A stretch of 64,000 nucleotides of DNA from Hominilimicola fabiformis (GCF_020687385.1 NZ_JAJEQM010000003.1:186001-250000); one strand, 5' to 3'. Positions 35,618-45,881 are shown, counted from the first letter of the stretch. The notes: generated by a model not told the origin, from the letters alone. Translations and numbers: made by a program.

Positions 35618-36082
35618 ATGAGTGAAGAAAATAAAAATGTACGATGTGATTTATACAGAAAAATTTTTAATTCTGCCATTGAAAAATCAGTCAACCTTCA
35701 AGAAGAAGAACTTCATTCAAAAGATGAAGCAAAACTTTTTGTTGACACTATTAATGTAATGAGAGCCTCAAATAAGGTTTCACTTTCAGAAATACAAGAG
35801 GGTAAGAAGAATATAGCATCTTGTTCTAATAATTGTATTGGTTATTATGATGGAATTTATATTTATCTTATCTGGGAAGCGGCATATGCAAAAGCAAATG
35901 AATTTTTGCGGAAAGCAGATGATGGATTTTCTTTGCCCAAAAGAGAACTTGAAACAAAATTAATTAAAAAAGGGTATTTAATACCTGCTAAAGACGGGCG
36001 TCATAAAGTCAAAAAAACTATTAATGGGTCAAGAAGCGGATTAATGAGATTCGACCGCAAAAAGTTTGAAAATAATAAATAA
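35618..36082 (+). CDS. Element-encoded protein, possible primase/helicase C-terminal fragment
   Basis: Protein of 154 residues with GGAGG 8 bases ahead of its ATG. I do not recognise a family with certainty. The C-terminal part (FSLPKRELETKLIKKGYLIPAKDGRHKVKKTING followed by MRFDRKKF) recalls the end of DUF927-type helicases of conjugative elements, where an ...RELxxxLxxxGxL... segment precedes a closing Arg/Phe motif. The N-terminal 70 residues are helical and charged. It may be a remnant or a stand-alone accessory protein. Probably cotranscribed with the DUF960 gene. Confidence 0.5.
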   Translation: MSEENKNVRCDLYRKIFNSAIEKSVNLQEEELHSKDEAKLFVDTINVMRASNKVSLSEIQEGKKNIASCSNNCIGYYDGIYIYLIWEAAYAKANEFLRKADDGFSLPKRELETKLIKKGYLIPAKDGRHKVKKTINGSRSGLMRFDRKKFENNK

Positions 36083-36090
36083 ATTTTAAG

Positions 36091-36177
36091 TGTGCCAAGT
36101 GTGACAGGTGTGTCAAATATAGTATTTATGCGGTTTATAGGCATATTACAGTGTGGCATCATGTCACATGTGGCACA
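36091..36177. promoter_or_regulatory. 16-bp inverted repeat, candidate operator or origin
   Basis: TGTGCCAAGTGTGACA (36091-36106) and TGTCACATGTGGCACA (36162-36177) are inverted copies, 14 of 16 matching, 55 bases apart. Related half-sites GTGTGTCA and TGTGGCAT lie just inside. Located between two small element genes. Confidence 0.6.
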
Positions 36178-36251
36178 GTATATATGATAATTTTGTTATT
36201 ATTTTAATCTGCATTGCATATTATAACATATCACGGAAAGGGGGAGGTACA

Positions 36252-36398
36252 TTGGACAAGTCACAAAAAGTTATAACAATAGATGAAGTAGACGAGCGGA
36301 TAAAAGAACACATACGGGACGTTCTTGCAACCGCAATAGCAAAAAGCCTTGCCCGCACGGTTATTAAAGAAGTTTGCGGTGAGGATACGGATACATAA
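36252..36398 (+). CDS. Small element-encoded protein, function unknown
   Basis: A 48-residue protein from a TTG start at 36252, chosen because GGGGGAGG ends 4 bases before it and the frame upstream has no ribosome site. The sequence is a single amphipathic helical stretch (DEVDERIKEHIRDVLATAIAKSLARTVIKE) ending in an acidic tail. Short proteins of this kind are frequent beside replication or mobilisation genes in Clostridia elements. I do not recognise a family. A terminator follows. Confidence 0.45.
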   Translation: MDKSQKVITIDEVDERIKEHIRDVLATAIAKSLARTVIKEVCGEDTDT

Positions 36399-36408
36399 AA
36401 ATTATAGA

Positions 36409-36447
36409 GCAGAGAATACGTTTTGTTATTCTCTGCTTTATTTTTTT
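36409..36447. terminator. Terminator between the small gene and fic
   Basis: GCAGAGAATA, loop, TATTCTCTGC followed by TTTATTTTTTT on the plus strand. Confidence 0.8.
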
Positions 36448-36459
36448 ACATAATAGACT

Positions 36460-37446
36460 TTATTTTTTACGATATTTTTGATTTTTACTGTTTGGTTTAT
36501 CGGGAATAGTCATTTCTATGAGTCCGTTTTTCAGTGCCGGATTGAGATAATTTTTTCTGAAAGTAGGTCTATGTGAAAGTCCTAATCGTTGCATAAGCTG
36601 AGTAGCAGATAGCACTTCATTTCCCATACAATTTAACAGTATTTCAACTTGGTCGCTAACTTGGTCGCTAACTTGGTCGCTAACTTGGTCGGTGGTGTCT
36701 AAATCATTTAGGGCATCGAATATTATTTGCATCATCATTTCTACAAATACAGTACAGTCAGCTTTGTTATCTGAGATAGCGAGAGCGTCATAATATTCTT
36801 GTTGTCGCTCTTTTATAAGTTCTTCAATAGGTAACCAAGAGAATAATTTATTCCATTGACTAAGTAATAGTGTGTGCCACATTCTACCGATTCGTCCGTT
36901 GCCATCTGCAAACGGATGAATAAATTCAAACTCATAGTGAAAAATGCAACTTTTAATTAAAATATGCAATGGAGATTGTTTGTACCATTCAAATAGGTCA
37001 CTGATTAATTGAGGTACATAATTTGCAGGAGGAGCGGTATGAATTAATTTATTTCCGTCAAAAATACCGACACCGCCATTTCTAAAACGACCATTTTCTT
37101 TAACTAAATCATTCATCATTAGCTTATGTGCTTTTAACAAATCTTCAATACTAAGAGGATTGAGTGTAAGCATTATATCATATGCTTCATATGCGTTTTG
37201 TACTTCTTTGATTTCTTGAGGTGCACCCAAAATTCGCTTACCATTTATAACCGCTGTAACTTGTTCTAATGATAATGAATTGTGTTCAATAGCCAGAGAT
37301 GAGTGAATTGTTTTTATTCTGTTTTCACGTCTTAGCTTTAGACTGCTGCTTTTATGCAATATACTTACTTGTCCGACAAGTTCACTGGTTTTGGCAAGTA
37401 AATTGATTATATCGTCATTAATTGAAAATGGTGGTTTGTATTCCAT
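36460..37446 (-). CDS. Fic-domain AMP-transferase-like protein
   Basis: Protein of 328 residues predicted to transfer AMP or a related group onto target proteins. The N-terminal helix carries SSLAIEHN with Glu54, matching the inhibitory S/TxxxE element of self-inhibited (class II) Fic proteins. The catalytic core is HPFADGNGRIGR (177-188), complete. A four-fold DQVS repeat (253-267) links to a C-terminal winged-helix-like domain (VLSATQLMQRLGLSHRPTFRKNYL). The repeat is encoded by a 12-bp tandem. Single-gene unit within the element; could act as a toxin, regulator or defence protein. AAAGGCAGG lies ahead of the start. Confidence 0.9.
   Translation of the reverse strand: MEYKPPFSINDDIINLLAKTSELVGQVSILHKSSSLKLRRENRIKTIHSSLAIEHNSLSLEQVTAVINGKRILGAPQEIKEVQNAYEAYDIMLTLNPLSIEDLLKAHKLMMNDLVKENGRFRNGGVGIFDGNKLIHTAPPANYVPQLISDLFEWYKQSPLHILIKSCIFHYEFEFIHPFADGNGRIGRMWHTLLLSQWNKLFSWLPIEELIKERQQEYYDALAISDNKADCTVFVEMMMQIIFDALNDLDTTDQVSDQVSDQVSDQVEILLNCMGNEVLSATQLMQRLGLSHRPTFRKNYLNPALKNGLIEMTIPDKPNSKNQKYRKK
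36647..36691. repeat. 12-bp tandem repeat inside the Fic gene
   Basis: ACTTGGTCGCTA repeated three times and a fourth, partial copy. On the coding strand it encodes DQVS units. Contraction or expansion by slippage would keep the frame and change only linker length. Confidence 0.85.
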
Positions 37447-37721
37447 TTAGCATACCTGCCTTTCTATAAGCTATTTACAAATATTATATCATATTTGTTT
37501 CATATTTTCAAATCAATATAAATTTTAGAGTGAAGTATGTTATCAGATGTTCCTTTGGCATATAGTGTATTAACAAACTCACCTATATTCCAACACTTTA
37601 ACATATTCTGAAAAACTATAACTGCTGTTGTTAAAGCTTTGGTTCATGATAACCATAGGAGATTAATATTTTTGTGGCAAATACAACCGTTCCGATATAT
37701 TTCTGTTATGATGTCTGAATG

Positions 37722-38492
37722 CTATTTTTGGTTGTCATTACACTTTATCATCTCACGCGGTGTACGACCCGTAAAATGCTTAAAATTGCGGTTGAAGCTG
37801 CATAGGCTGTCATAGCCGCACTCCTCCGCAATCTGCTGTATCTGCACATGATTTTGATTGCTGAGCATATACAATGCTCGGTTTATTCTGTATTTATTCA
37901 AATACTCCGTATAACTTATTCCCATACGTTTTTTAAAGGTTCTCGATAGATACGAATACCCATAAGACAATTCTTCGGCGGCTGTCTGCAAAAGGCAGGG
38001 AGTTTTAAAGTTCTTTTCAATATATCGTAAAATTTTAATGAGCAACTGTGACTCCTCATTATTTGCGGCTTCTTTAAAATTCGTACTCTCCACTAAAATT
38101 CCGAATATAGAATATAACAAGCCCTTTTGCTCAAAAATATTTTTCGCGTCAAAATATTTTTTGAAATTCGAAATCTCCTTAATATCATTTTTTTCGGGAA
38201 GCATATTTTGATAGCGGTTTGTAAATTCGGGGATTAAATCAGGCATAAAAGTGATTACACGCATTTTTGAGCTTTTTTCCGTTTCATAGCTATGGAGCTG
38301 ACGTGGAAATATTATTACGCTGTCATTCTGTTTTAAATTATATAATACGGTATCTATTGTAATATTTATTTCGCCGTCAATAATAAAGCAAATCTCAAAA
38401 GACTCGTGGTAATGTATATTCCAATTCAGATTATCCACATCATATGAAAGAAATTTGTAATTCGGGTTTTCCCATTCTTTTTCGTACATCAT
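37722..38492 (-). CDS. AraC-family transcriptional regulator
   Basis: Sugar-responsive activator of 256 residues; start at 38492 (MMYEKEWEN), where AGGTGA lies 5 bases upstream; a GTG three codons earlier lacks a site. The N-terminal cupin (about 15-105) has NIHYHESFEICFIIDGEI and FPRQLHSYE. The C-terminal double helix-turn-helix (about 160-255) has TAAEELSYGYSYLSRTFKKRMG and QIAEECGYDSLCSFNRNFKHFTGRTPREM. It is divergent from the GH43-SGNH operon, which it most likely controls from the shared 155-bp region. Confidence 0.92.
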   Translation of the reverse strand: MMYEKEWENPNYKFLSYDVDNLNWNIHYHESFEICFIIDGEINITIDTVLYNLKQNDSVIIFPRQLHSYETEKSSKMRVITFMPDLIPEFTNRYQNMLPEKNDIKEISNFKKYFDAKNIFEQKGLLYSIFGILVESTNFKEAANNEESQLLIKILRYIEKNFKTPCLLQTAAEELSYGYSYLSRTFKKRMGISYTEYLNKYRINRALYMLSNQNHVQIQQIAEECGYDSLCSFNRNFKHFTGRTPREMIKCNDNQK

Positions 38493-38599
38493 AAAAATCA
38501 CCTGTTAAAAGTATATCATTTCATATACTCTCGGTCAAGATTAAAGAGCAAAAATTGATTAGTTTACGGCAAATATATATTTTTACCTATATATTATTA

Positions 38600-38619
38600 T
38601 ATGATAAAATACTATCATA
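38600..38619. promoter_or_regulatory. Inverted repeat upstream of the GH43 gene
   Basis: TATGATA, six bases, TATCATA. It overlaps the -10-like AT-rich region about 30 bases before the GH43 start codon. Possible operator for the divergent AraC regulator or another factor. Confidence 0.45.
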
Positions 38620-38647
38620 AAAATAATATTTTAATGGAGGTAGGAAA

Positions 38648-41600
38648 ATGGTACTGAAAAAATTGATAAGCATAATAAGCGTATTTGCTATTATCGTATC
38701 GTCATTTACCACAGCAGTTGTCAGCGCTGACGAGGAAATGACACCGATTGCCTGTACGCAAAGCGCGTCATACTTGACGGACGGTGACGGAAATGTTACG
38801 CAGACGATAGTGAACTATGCGGGCAAGGAGGATATTTCAAATATTAACTGGAATACCAAATCAAATTCTTGGGGCGGAGTGGGCGTTCTTGAATTTACCG
38901 TTCCTGCGGCAGAAGCGAAATGCATAAAATCCGCCACACTTACCGTAAGCGTACATAACGGCTCGTCAAGAAGCGGTGGCAGAACATATGATATATATCC
39001 AGCCGACATCACAATAAACGCCGATACAACGGCTTCCGAAATAAAGGCGATTTCACTTGACAAAAGTATGTATCAGGCGGAGGGGGTTAAACAGGGCGAA
39101 ACGCGTACGGACCAAATATCAACCGAAACAATTCGTGAATATGTAAAAGGCAAGGTAAAAGCAGATGTGGAAAGCAAAGTACAATTCGCGTTTTCAAACT
39201 CGTCACAGACGCTTGACATAGACCCGAAAACCGCGACGCTCGCACTTACAATGTATGACGGCGGCGTTGCACTTGATAAAAACGAGCTTATTCTATCTAC
39301 CTCCGGCGAGCCTCAAAGACTTACCTACTCTATTTTCGGAGAGGGAATAAATGATGGTGACCTTGTATGGATAAGCGAAAATGAGGATATAGCCACCGTT
39401 GACGACACAGGTCTTGTCACACCGAAAAAGGCAGGCAGAACAGTGGTGTCTATAAAAACGGCTGACAGCAGTTTCAAAGCCGACTGCGCCGTTACTGTAT
39501 TGCAGGCGGCTCAGGATATAACTATTGACAAAGCCTCTCTCTCACTGCTATCGGGCGGTAAAAACGGCGAACTTACAGCCAAATTGCTGCCCGAAACAGC
39601 AGTTAAACGACAAATAAAATGGACGTCCTCAGATGAGAATGTAGCAACTGTTTCATCAAACGGTATTGTGACTCCTATAAGCGTTGGTGAAACAATAATT
39701 ACCGCAGCGGCGGCTGACAACGAAAAGCTTACGGCTTCATGCAATGTAACGGTAGCGGAAATGGCTGAACCTCAAAGCATTTCACTTGATAAAGAAAATG
39801 TATCTTTACCAAAGCTCGGCGCGACAGTATCGTTAGACGCGAAGGTTCAGCCCACAGGCGCTGATGACAGAATTACTTGGACTTCAAGCGACACAAAAAT
39901 TGCACAGGTTTATGACGGAGTTATAGTCGCGGGCGAAGTCGGCACAGCGGAAATAACAGCGGCGACATCAAACGGCAAAACGGCAAAGTGTACCGTAACC
40001 GTAACAGAGGATAAACAGCTTATAACAAATGACCGTTTCTATACCGATACAGACGGCAACATTCTGTATTCGCAGGGCGGAGGTATTTTCAAGTACCCGA
40101 ATGACGATAAATATTATTGGTACGGCGTTCGTTATAAGGAAGCGGTATCATACGCGGCTGATCCGTCATCAGGCAAGACCGTAGAACACCCCGCGTTTGA
40201 AGCGTATACACTATATACCTCTGACGATTTGGTGAATTGGAAATACGAGGGAGATGTCGCAACGCTTGAAACTCTGGGTCAATCATGGTGTGGCTGGGCA
40301 GGCAGATGCGGTGTGGTATATAACGAAAAGGCAAACAAATATGTTCTTGTATCACAGTTTAACGGAACAATTATTGCAAGCGCAGATAATCCGAAAGGTC
40401 CGTTTAAAACAGAAAAGGGATATTTTTGGGGTGGAACGTCACTTCCTGTTATCGCAAATGGTGATACAGGTGATTTAACAATGTTTTATGATGAAGACAG
40501 CAAAGGGTATATGATATGTTCAAGTGCGAACGGTAGAGGACATTTATATATTGCACCTATGGACGAGGCAAAGGATTTTTGCGATTTTGATTTTGACAAT
40601 ATAAAGGAACTAAACGGCTCGACAGGCTCGTATTTTGACGAGGACGGCTCGGTACAAAAGAAAGACAAGGGCGGTATCGAGGGCGACTGTATGTTTAAAT
40701 ACAAAGACCATTATTATTTTACCGGTTCAGATTTATACGGCTGGCGTGGTTCAAGAGTGTATGTGTTTGAATCAAAAGATATACTCGGCGATTACAAATT
40801 AAAGCCGGATTATATTGATACTTCAAAATCAAGTTCAAATCTTCCGTACATTATGCCGGGTGCAAAGTATAGCTATGCGCACAATTCACAAACCGGATTT
40901 TACTATACGCTTCACGGAAGCAAGCAGGACACGGTTATTTATTGTGGTGACCGTTGGTGTGATTTCGGAACACATGGTATAGGATATAATCAGTGGGTTC
41001 CACTGACAATGGACGGATATACTCCTCATTTCAACGATTTAAGTCAATGGAAATTAAACTCAGAAACAGGCGAGTGGACAATCGGCGACGGAAATAATTA
41101 TATTGCAAACAATGAATTTGATGCTGACAGAGTTGATGTTAAATCATTGACAGGTTGGGAATGCAGTGACAGTACAGACGGTTCGGTAAACGGGAATGTA
41201 AAAGCAAGACGTTTTTACGGCAACTATGCCGCAAAGCAAAGTGCAGACACAGATTATACCGCAAGACTTAAACAAACAATTAAAGATTTGCCAAACGGTA
41301 TATATACACTTCGAGCAAGCGTTATGTCAAGCGGCGGACAAAATGAATGTGTATTGTATGCAAATACAAACAATAAGAACTACACAGCTTCTCTAAAATC
41401 AAAAATGAGTAATTGGACAGATGTCGTTGTAAAGGATATTATTATTGAAAACGGAGAATGTGAGATTGGCTTGTACTCAGACTCACCGGCAAACTGTTAT
41501 GTAAGGATAGACGATATGTATTTAACAAGAAATTATGACGGTACGGTTATCGAGGGTAGGCTAAATAAAAATGTTCCGACAGTGCTTAAAAACGCAATCG

Positions 41601-41911
41601 TTTTAAAGGACGCTCAGGGCAATGAAATGAAGGAGCTTAAAAACAGCGAAGCGTATGCGGAAGCGACATATGTAAATAAAGATAATAAGGAAAAGAAATT
41701 AACGCTGTATATGGCTCTTTATGATAAAGACGGTAAGCTTCAGTCCGTAAAGATTAAAAATGAAACAGCCGCGCCAAAGGGTACAGGCACGATAAGGACG
41801 GAAAATGCAAATATAGATAATAGCGCAGGCGCGGCGTATGTCAAGCTGTTCTTGTGGGAGAACGGAATGAAGCCGTTATATAATTCAATAACAATTAAGG
41901 AGGCAAAGTGA
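38648..41911 (+). CDS. Secreted multidomain GH43-like glycosidase with Ig-like domains
   Basis: Extracellular polysaccharide-degrading enzyme of 1087 residues. ATGGAGGTAGG precedes the ATG; the signal peptide ends in AVVSA. Residues 35-210 form a beta-sandwich resembling DNRLRE/CBM modules, followed by three bacterial Ig-like (Big2) domains, about 212-290, 292-372 and 375-453 (each with a WTSSDxxVATV-type core). A five-bladed propeller (about 456-800) begins DTDGNILYSQGGGIFKYPNDDKYYWYGVRY, close to GH43 subgroups acting on galactan (exo-1,3-galactanase-like). A carbohydrate-binding module lies at about 815-960. Substrate is inferred. The next gene starts within its stop codon. Confidence 0.85.
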   Translation: MVLKKLISIISVFAIIVSSFTTAVVSADEEMTPIACTQSASYLTDGDGNVTQTIVNYAGKEDISNINWNTKSNSWGGVGVLEFTVPAAEAKCIKSATLTVSVHNGSSRSGGRTYDIYPADITINADTTASEIKAISLDKSMYQAEGVKQGETRTDQISTETIREYVKGKVKADVESKVQFAFSNSSQTLDIDPKTATLALTMYDGGVALDKNELILSTSGEPQRLTYSIFGEGINDGDLVWISENEDIATVDDTGLVTPKKAGRTVVSIKTADSSFKADCAVTVLQAAQDITIDKASLSLLSGGKNGELTAKLLPETAVKRQIKWTSSDENVATVSSNGIVTPISVGETIITAAAADNEKLTASCNVTVAEMAEPQSISLDKENVSLPKLGATVSLDAKVQPTGADDRITWTSSDTKIAQVYDGVIVAGEVGTAEITAATSNGKTAKCTVTVTEDKQLITNDRFYTDTDGNILYSQGGGIFKYPNDDKYYWYGVRYKEAVSYAADPSSGKTVEHPAFEAYTLYTSDDLVNWKYEGDVATLETLGQSWCGWAGRCGVVYNEKANKYVLVSQFNGTIIASADNPKGPFKTEKGYFWGGTSLPVIANGDTGDLTMFYDEDSKGYMICSSANGRGHLYIAPMDEAKDFCDFDFDNIKELNGSTGSYFDEDGSVQKKDKGGIEGDCMFKYKDHYYFTGSDLYGWRGSRVYVFESKDILGDYKLKPDYIDTSKSSSNLPYIMPGAKYSYAHNSQTGFYYTLHGSKQDTVIYCGDRWCDFGTHGIGYNQWVPLTMDGYTPHFNDLSQWKLNSETGEWTIGDGNNYIANNEFDADRVDVKSLTGWECSDSTDGSVNGNVKARRFYGNYAAKQSADTDYTARLKQTIKDLPNGIYTLRASVMSSGGQNECVLYANTNNKNYTASLKSKMSNWTDVVVKDIIIENGECEIGLYSDSPANCYVRIDDMYLTRNYDGTVIEGRLNKNVPTVLKNAIVLKDAQGNEMKELKNSEAYAEATYVNKDNKEKKLTLYMALYDKDGKLQSVKIKNETAAPKGTGTIRTENANIDNSAGAAYVKLFLWENGMKPLYNSITIKEAK

Positions 41912-44900
41912 TGAAAAATAAACTTAAAAGAATTTTAGGAGTGATAACAGCAATATCGCTTCTACTGCAAATGTCATTTGTTATAACCTCAAACGCGGCG
42001 GAATATTTTTCGCTTGATTTTGAAAGTGCAACGGATACAATGGGCTGGACGTCTGCAAATGCTCCGGGCGATATGTCAATAGCAACAGATGAAGACAACA
42101 GTATCAATAAGTATTTCAAATTTGCAAATACAAACGGAAGTGGAACACGAAATGCATACTATACCTTCGATTCTGACGCTCAGACAACGGAAAATGGTAA
42201 AGCAGTTATCGAATTTGACTTCTATATGACGAATACAGGAAATGAAAATATAAATCAGCTTGTATTACTTGATTCTGCAGCAGGCAACCCTAAAGGCAAT
42301 GCAAATTACAGCGGAAATAATTATATCTTTTCATTTACACAACCTAAGAATAGTGATAAACTCATCATAAATAATTTAGATGGTTCTAAGGAAACATATA
42401 CAACAACAGATTGGACGAATAAATCAGGCTGGACACACGCAAAGGCGATTATGGATTTTACAGAGCATAATGTGACAATCACATTGTCAAGTCATGACGG
42501 TGAAACGGTATATTTTGATAACAAGGTCCCTATGGGTACGACAGACTTAAAAATCGGAAAATTACTGATTTGTGAGGCGAGAAAGAATACTGTGACATTC
42601 GGTATTGATAATATTTTAGTCCGCTCATATGACAGCTCGCTTGATGCCGGAAACACATACTATAAAGTAACGTATGATGTAAAGGGAGAAAAATCTGAGG
42701 AAACTGTAAAGGAAAATACAAGTCCGTTAAATATTCCGGACTTAACAAACTATGGATATATATTTAAGGGGTGGCAAGTAAATGATGACACTGAAAATCT
42801 GATTGATGATTTAAAGGAATATAAAATTACAACCGATACAAAATTTACGGCAATTTATGAAAAAGATACGGAATATATTGAGCCAATAATTTCTGCTGAA
42901 ATAAAAGGTAATCAAATAATGACCTTTGGCGATAGTCCCGACATTGCGGCGGAAAACAAATATACACTTACGCTTACAGGTCAGAACGGAACGATTATTA
43001 CAGCCGATACGATAGACAGCCGAATAGACGATTTTAACATTGAGTGGGATATAGACGGTTTTAAAACTGTAAACGATACTGATAAATATTGCGATAGCTA
43101 TGGCGAGTTTGCCGAGCATACGAACACTGCGACAGAGGTTTTGTTTATGCTCAGACAATGCGATTTTAATTTTTATGGTAAGCTAAATGCCACAGTGACA
43201 TATAACGGCGAAACAATCGAAGCGTCAATGTATGTTGCCGCAACAGGTGATAAGAGCATGGCAGATAACCAAATCTTGCCTGAAGCAGGCTACCCATCCG
43301 ACTTTGACGAATATCCCGACAGTCTTGTTGGATATACTACATTAAAGGACACTTACGGCGGTAACGATATTATGGTCGGCGGCTGGGGTATGTCTGGTTC
43401 AGATAGCGGTGATGCAGTTATTATGAAAGAGGAGAATAACAAATTCCTTAGAATTAATTGCCCAACATCGAGTAAATCACATATGTTCACAAATTCAATA
43501 AATACACCGCAAAAACAAATTATATTTGAGCAGAATATACGCTTTAATGGCAATGGATGTATTACACTTACATCAAAACAGCCGTATTGGACGGATAAGG
43601 AAGGCTATACAACGCCTGTAACGCTTGAATTTGACGGAACAACAATAAAGCTAAATGGCATAGCTATAAAAAATAATGATATTGATGTTACAGTCAACAA
43701 GGGCAAATGGTATAAAATTGTACTGTCGGCTGACAAGACTACCGAAAGTTGTTTTGTAAAGGTGTATGACTTAAACGGTCAGTTTGTCGGTGAAACCGAT
43801 AGCATAGCGTGGACTGAAAACTCGGAGCCGACATATTACTCAATCGGTTTTGCAAATAAGCAGACAGGAACGGTTGATTTTGATGCATATAGAGCATATT
43901 ATCCGGCTGCGGATATTTCAACCTATACACTCAATATTTCACAGGAAACTTTGTCAATTCCAAACAAAGATACTGCAACATTATCTGCATCGGTAAAAAG
44001 CAAAGAAGGATATAATATAACAGGTGCGGCAGAATGGTCAATCTTAGAAGATGATATGCAAGACATTATAATAACTCCCGATGTAGTAGATTCTCACAAA
44101 GCAACAATAACTCTGGGTGAGGGTGCATCAGCCGGTGAGGCAACTGTTCAGGTGAATATCGGCGGCTATACCAAAACCATAAAGCTCAATATTACCGACT
44201 CGGCTGAAAGTATAAAGTTTACATCATCACAAGGAAGCCTTGCAATACCGCTTGATGAAAAATCAGTAAATACTGCTAAATACAGTGCGGCGGTAATCAA
44301 CGGTGATGGTATGGATTTGAACAGAAATGTATCGCTTGGAATATATGACAAAAATAATGTCAATAAATATAATCTTCCCGACGGTATATCGTTTGACGCA
44401 TCAGCGGGTACAATAAGCGTTACATCGGCAGCTGTTCCTTGTGTGTTTACCGTAAGAGCCACAGGAGAAAGCAGTGACGGCAAAATATTATCAAGAAGTG
44501 TTAAGGTCACAGTTCACGGTTTATCATTTGACTTCGGAAGTGGTGCGGATGAAAGTGTTACAGAGGGTTATACGGATATTAATCCTTTAACAACTTATAC
44601 CGTATCACGCGGTTATGGAATAGAGGGAAGTGTAAAAGCAGAAGGCACACCAAGTATTGATAATGCAGAATCTGATTATTTGTCGGGTGATTTCACTTTT
44701 AAAGCTAAGGTTACAAAAGGAAAACATTACAGAGTAAAGATTGCTTTTAGTGGTGATTTGGTGTCTGAATATGTAAGTGAAGCACTGTCAGGTCATGAAA
44801 GAACTCTTGCCGCAGAGGGGACAACACATACGGGATATACTGTAAAAACAGAAGAAATAACCGAACAAGTATATGATATTCCGGTTGTGGATGATGTAAT

Positions 44901-45852
44901 GGATTTAAAATTCTCAGGTGCAAGGGTTGCGTATATATCAATAGAAAAGGTTGAAAAGACTGCCGCCGAAAAACCTAACATTTGGTCTGTCGGCGATTCA
45001 ACTATCGGCAACAGCGGCTCATACGCATATAATTTAGCACGTGATCAAGCCAATTATCCCGAGTTTACCGCACTTGCCGATTATCATAATAACGGTAAGG
45101 GTTCAAGAAATCTTAAAACATATTATACACAGGGCTGGCTTGATAATATTCTGATAAACATAAGACCGGGCGATATTGTCACCATTGGAAATATGGGGAC
45201 AAATCCGGGCGGAATGTCCGGTACGCAGTTTAAGGCTCCGCTTGACTATTATGTTGATGCGTGTCTTGCAATGGGTGCAAAAGTAATACTTACAAGCTAT
45301 ACCCCGCACGGCTGCGTTGAAGGCTACGAATATGTATATGATAAAACAACACATACATTCCACGGCTGTCGAGAGGATGCGTATGATTCTTTAGGCATAA
45401 GAGTTATCTACGAGGAAAGAAAGGATGATCCTGATATTTTAGGATTTATTGATATAGGACTTAACGCTGACAATGCATTTAACGAATATGTAGCGGATTA
45501 TGCAAAGAACGGTTATGAAAACGAGGATGCGGCGGCAAAGGCAATTATGGATTGCTTCGGCGACCATAACCATTACGGCAACGGGGGACGATCACAGCTT
45601 GCGGGCGATTTAATGCTTAACGGCTATGGAACTGCACCGGGTATAGTGTCGGAGCTTGTAAGAGTGCTGACTGAGAGCACAAATAAACCTTGCGTTAAAA
45701 TAGAAGCGGAATATGACGATAACGGCACACTTGTCAATTTAACAACCACACCTGCAAAGGTGTCGGAGGCACAAAAGGCAGAACGCAGTAAAAATTCGCT
45801 TATTACATATTGGTATTCGTTCGAAAATATGAGACCTGTAATCAGTGAGTAA
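41911..45852 (+). CDS. Secreted SGNH-type esterase with InlB-like and lectin modules
   Basis: Extracellular protein of 1313 residues. The ATG at 41911 overlaps the GH43 stop codon (TGATG), with GGAGG 7 bases upstream. The signal peptide ends near SNAA. A lectin-like domain (30-240) is followed by an InlB/Flg_new-type repeat (KVTYDVKGEKSEETVKEN to FTAIYEKD, about 250-325), a second lectin-like region (about 440-670) and Ig-like segments. The C-terminal SGNH hydrolase (about 1020-1270) has the nucleophile in SVGDSTIGNSG, the oxyanion Asn in GNMGTN and catalytic Asp/His in FGDHNHYG. It resembles rhamnogalacturonan acetylesterases (CE12). Works with the GH43 enzyme on pectin side chains, by inference. 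Confidence 0.83.
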   Translation: MKNKLKRILGVITAISLLLQMSFVITSNAAEYFSLDFESATDTMGWTSANAPGDMSIATDEDNSINKYFKFANTNGSGTRNAYYTFDSDAQTTENGKAVIEFDFYMTNTGNENINQLVLLDSAAGNPKGNANYSGNNYIFSFTQPKNSDKLIINNLDGSKETYTTTDWTNKSGWTHAKAIMDFTEHNVTITLSSHDGETVYFDNKVPMGTTDLKIGKLLICEARKNTVTFGIDNILVRSYDSSLDAGNTYYKVTYDVKGEKSEETVKENTSPLNIPDLTNYGYIFKGWQVNDDTENLIDDLKEYKITTDTKFTAIYEKDTEYIEPIISAEIKGNQIMTFGDSPDIAAENKYTLTLTGQNGTIITADTIDSRIDDFNIEWDIDGFKTVNDTDKYCDSYGEFAEHTNTATEVLFMLRQCDFNFYGKLNATVTYNGETIEASMYVAATGDKSMADNQILPEAGYPSDFDEYPDSLVGYTTLKDTYGGNDIMVGGWGMSGSDSGDAVIMKEENNKFLRINCPTSSKSHMFTNSINTPQKQIIFEQNIRFNGNGCITLTSKQPYWTDKEGYTTPVTLEFDGTTIKLNGIAIKNNDIDVTVNKGKWYKIVLSADKTTESCFVKVYDLNGQFVGETDSIAWTENSEPTYYSIGFANKQTGTVDFDAYRAYYPAADISTYTLNISQETLSIPNKDTATLSASVKSKEGYNITGAAEWSILEDDMQDIIITPDVVDSHKATITLGEGASAGEATVQVNIGGYTKTIKLNITDSAESIKFTSSQGSLAIPLDEKSVNTAKYSAAVINGDGMDLNRNVSLGIYDKNNVNKYNLPDGISFDASAGTISVTSAAVPCVFTVRATGESSDGKILSRSVKVTVHGLSFDFGSGADESVTEGYTDINPLTTYTVSRGYGIEGSVKAEGTPSIDNAESDYLSGDFTFKAKVTKGKHYRVKIAFSGDLVSEYVSEALSGHERTLAAEGTTHTGYTVKTEEITEQVYDIPVVDDVMDLKFSGARVAYISIEKVEKTAAEKPNIWSVGDSTIGNSGSYAYNLARDQANYPEFTALADYHNNGKGSRNLKTYYTQGWLDNILINIRPGDIVTIGNMGTNPGGMSGTQFKAPLDYYVDACLAMGAKVILTSYTPHGCVEGYEYVYDKTTHTFHGCREDAYDSLGIRVIYEERKDDPDILGFIDIGLNADNAFNEYVADYAKNGYENEDAAAKAIMDCFGDHNHYGNGGRSQLAGDLMLNGYGTAPGIVSELVRVLTESTNKPCVKIEAEYDDNGTLVNLTTTPAKVSEAQKAERSKNSLITYWYSFENMRPVISE

Positions 45853-45881
45853 TTAGTTTATAAGCTACATTCATATAAAAT

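Noticed and set aside
36647-36691. CRISPR-like or satellite repeat
   Set aside because: The 12-bp unit has no spacers and lies in frame inside the Fic gene as DQVS codons.
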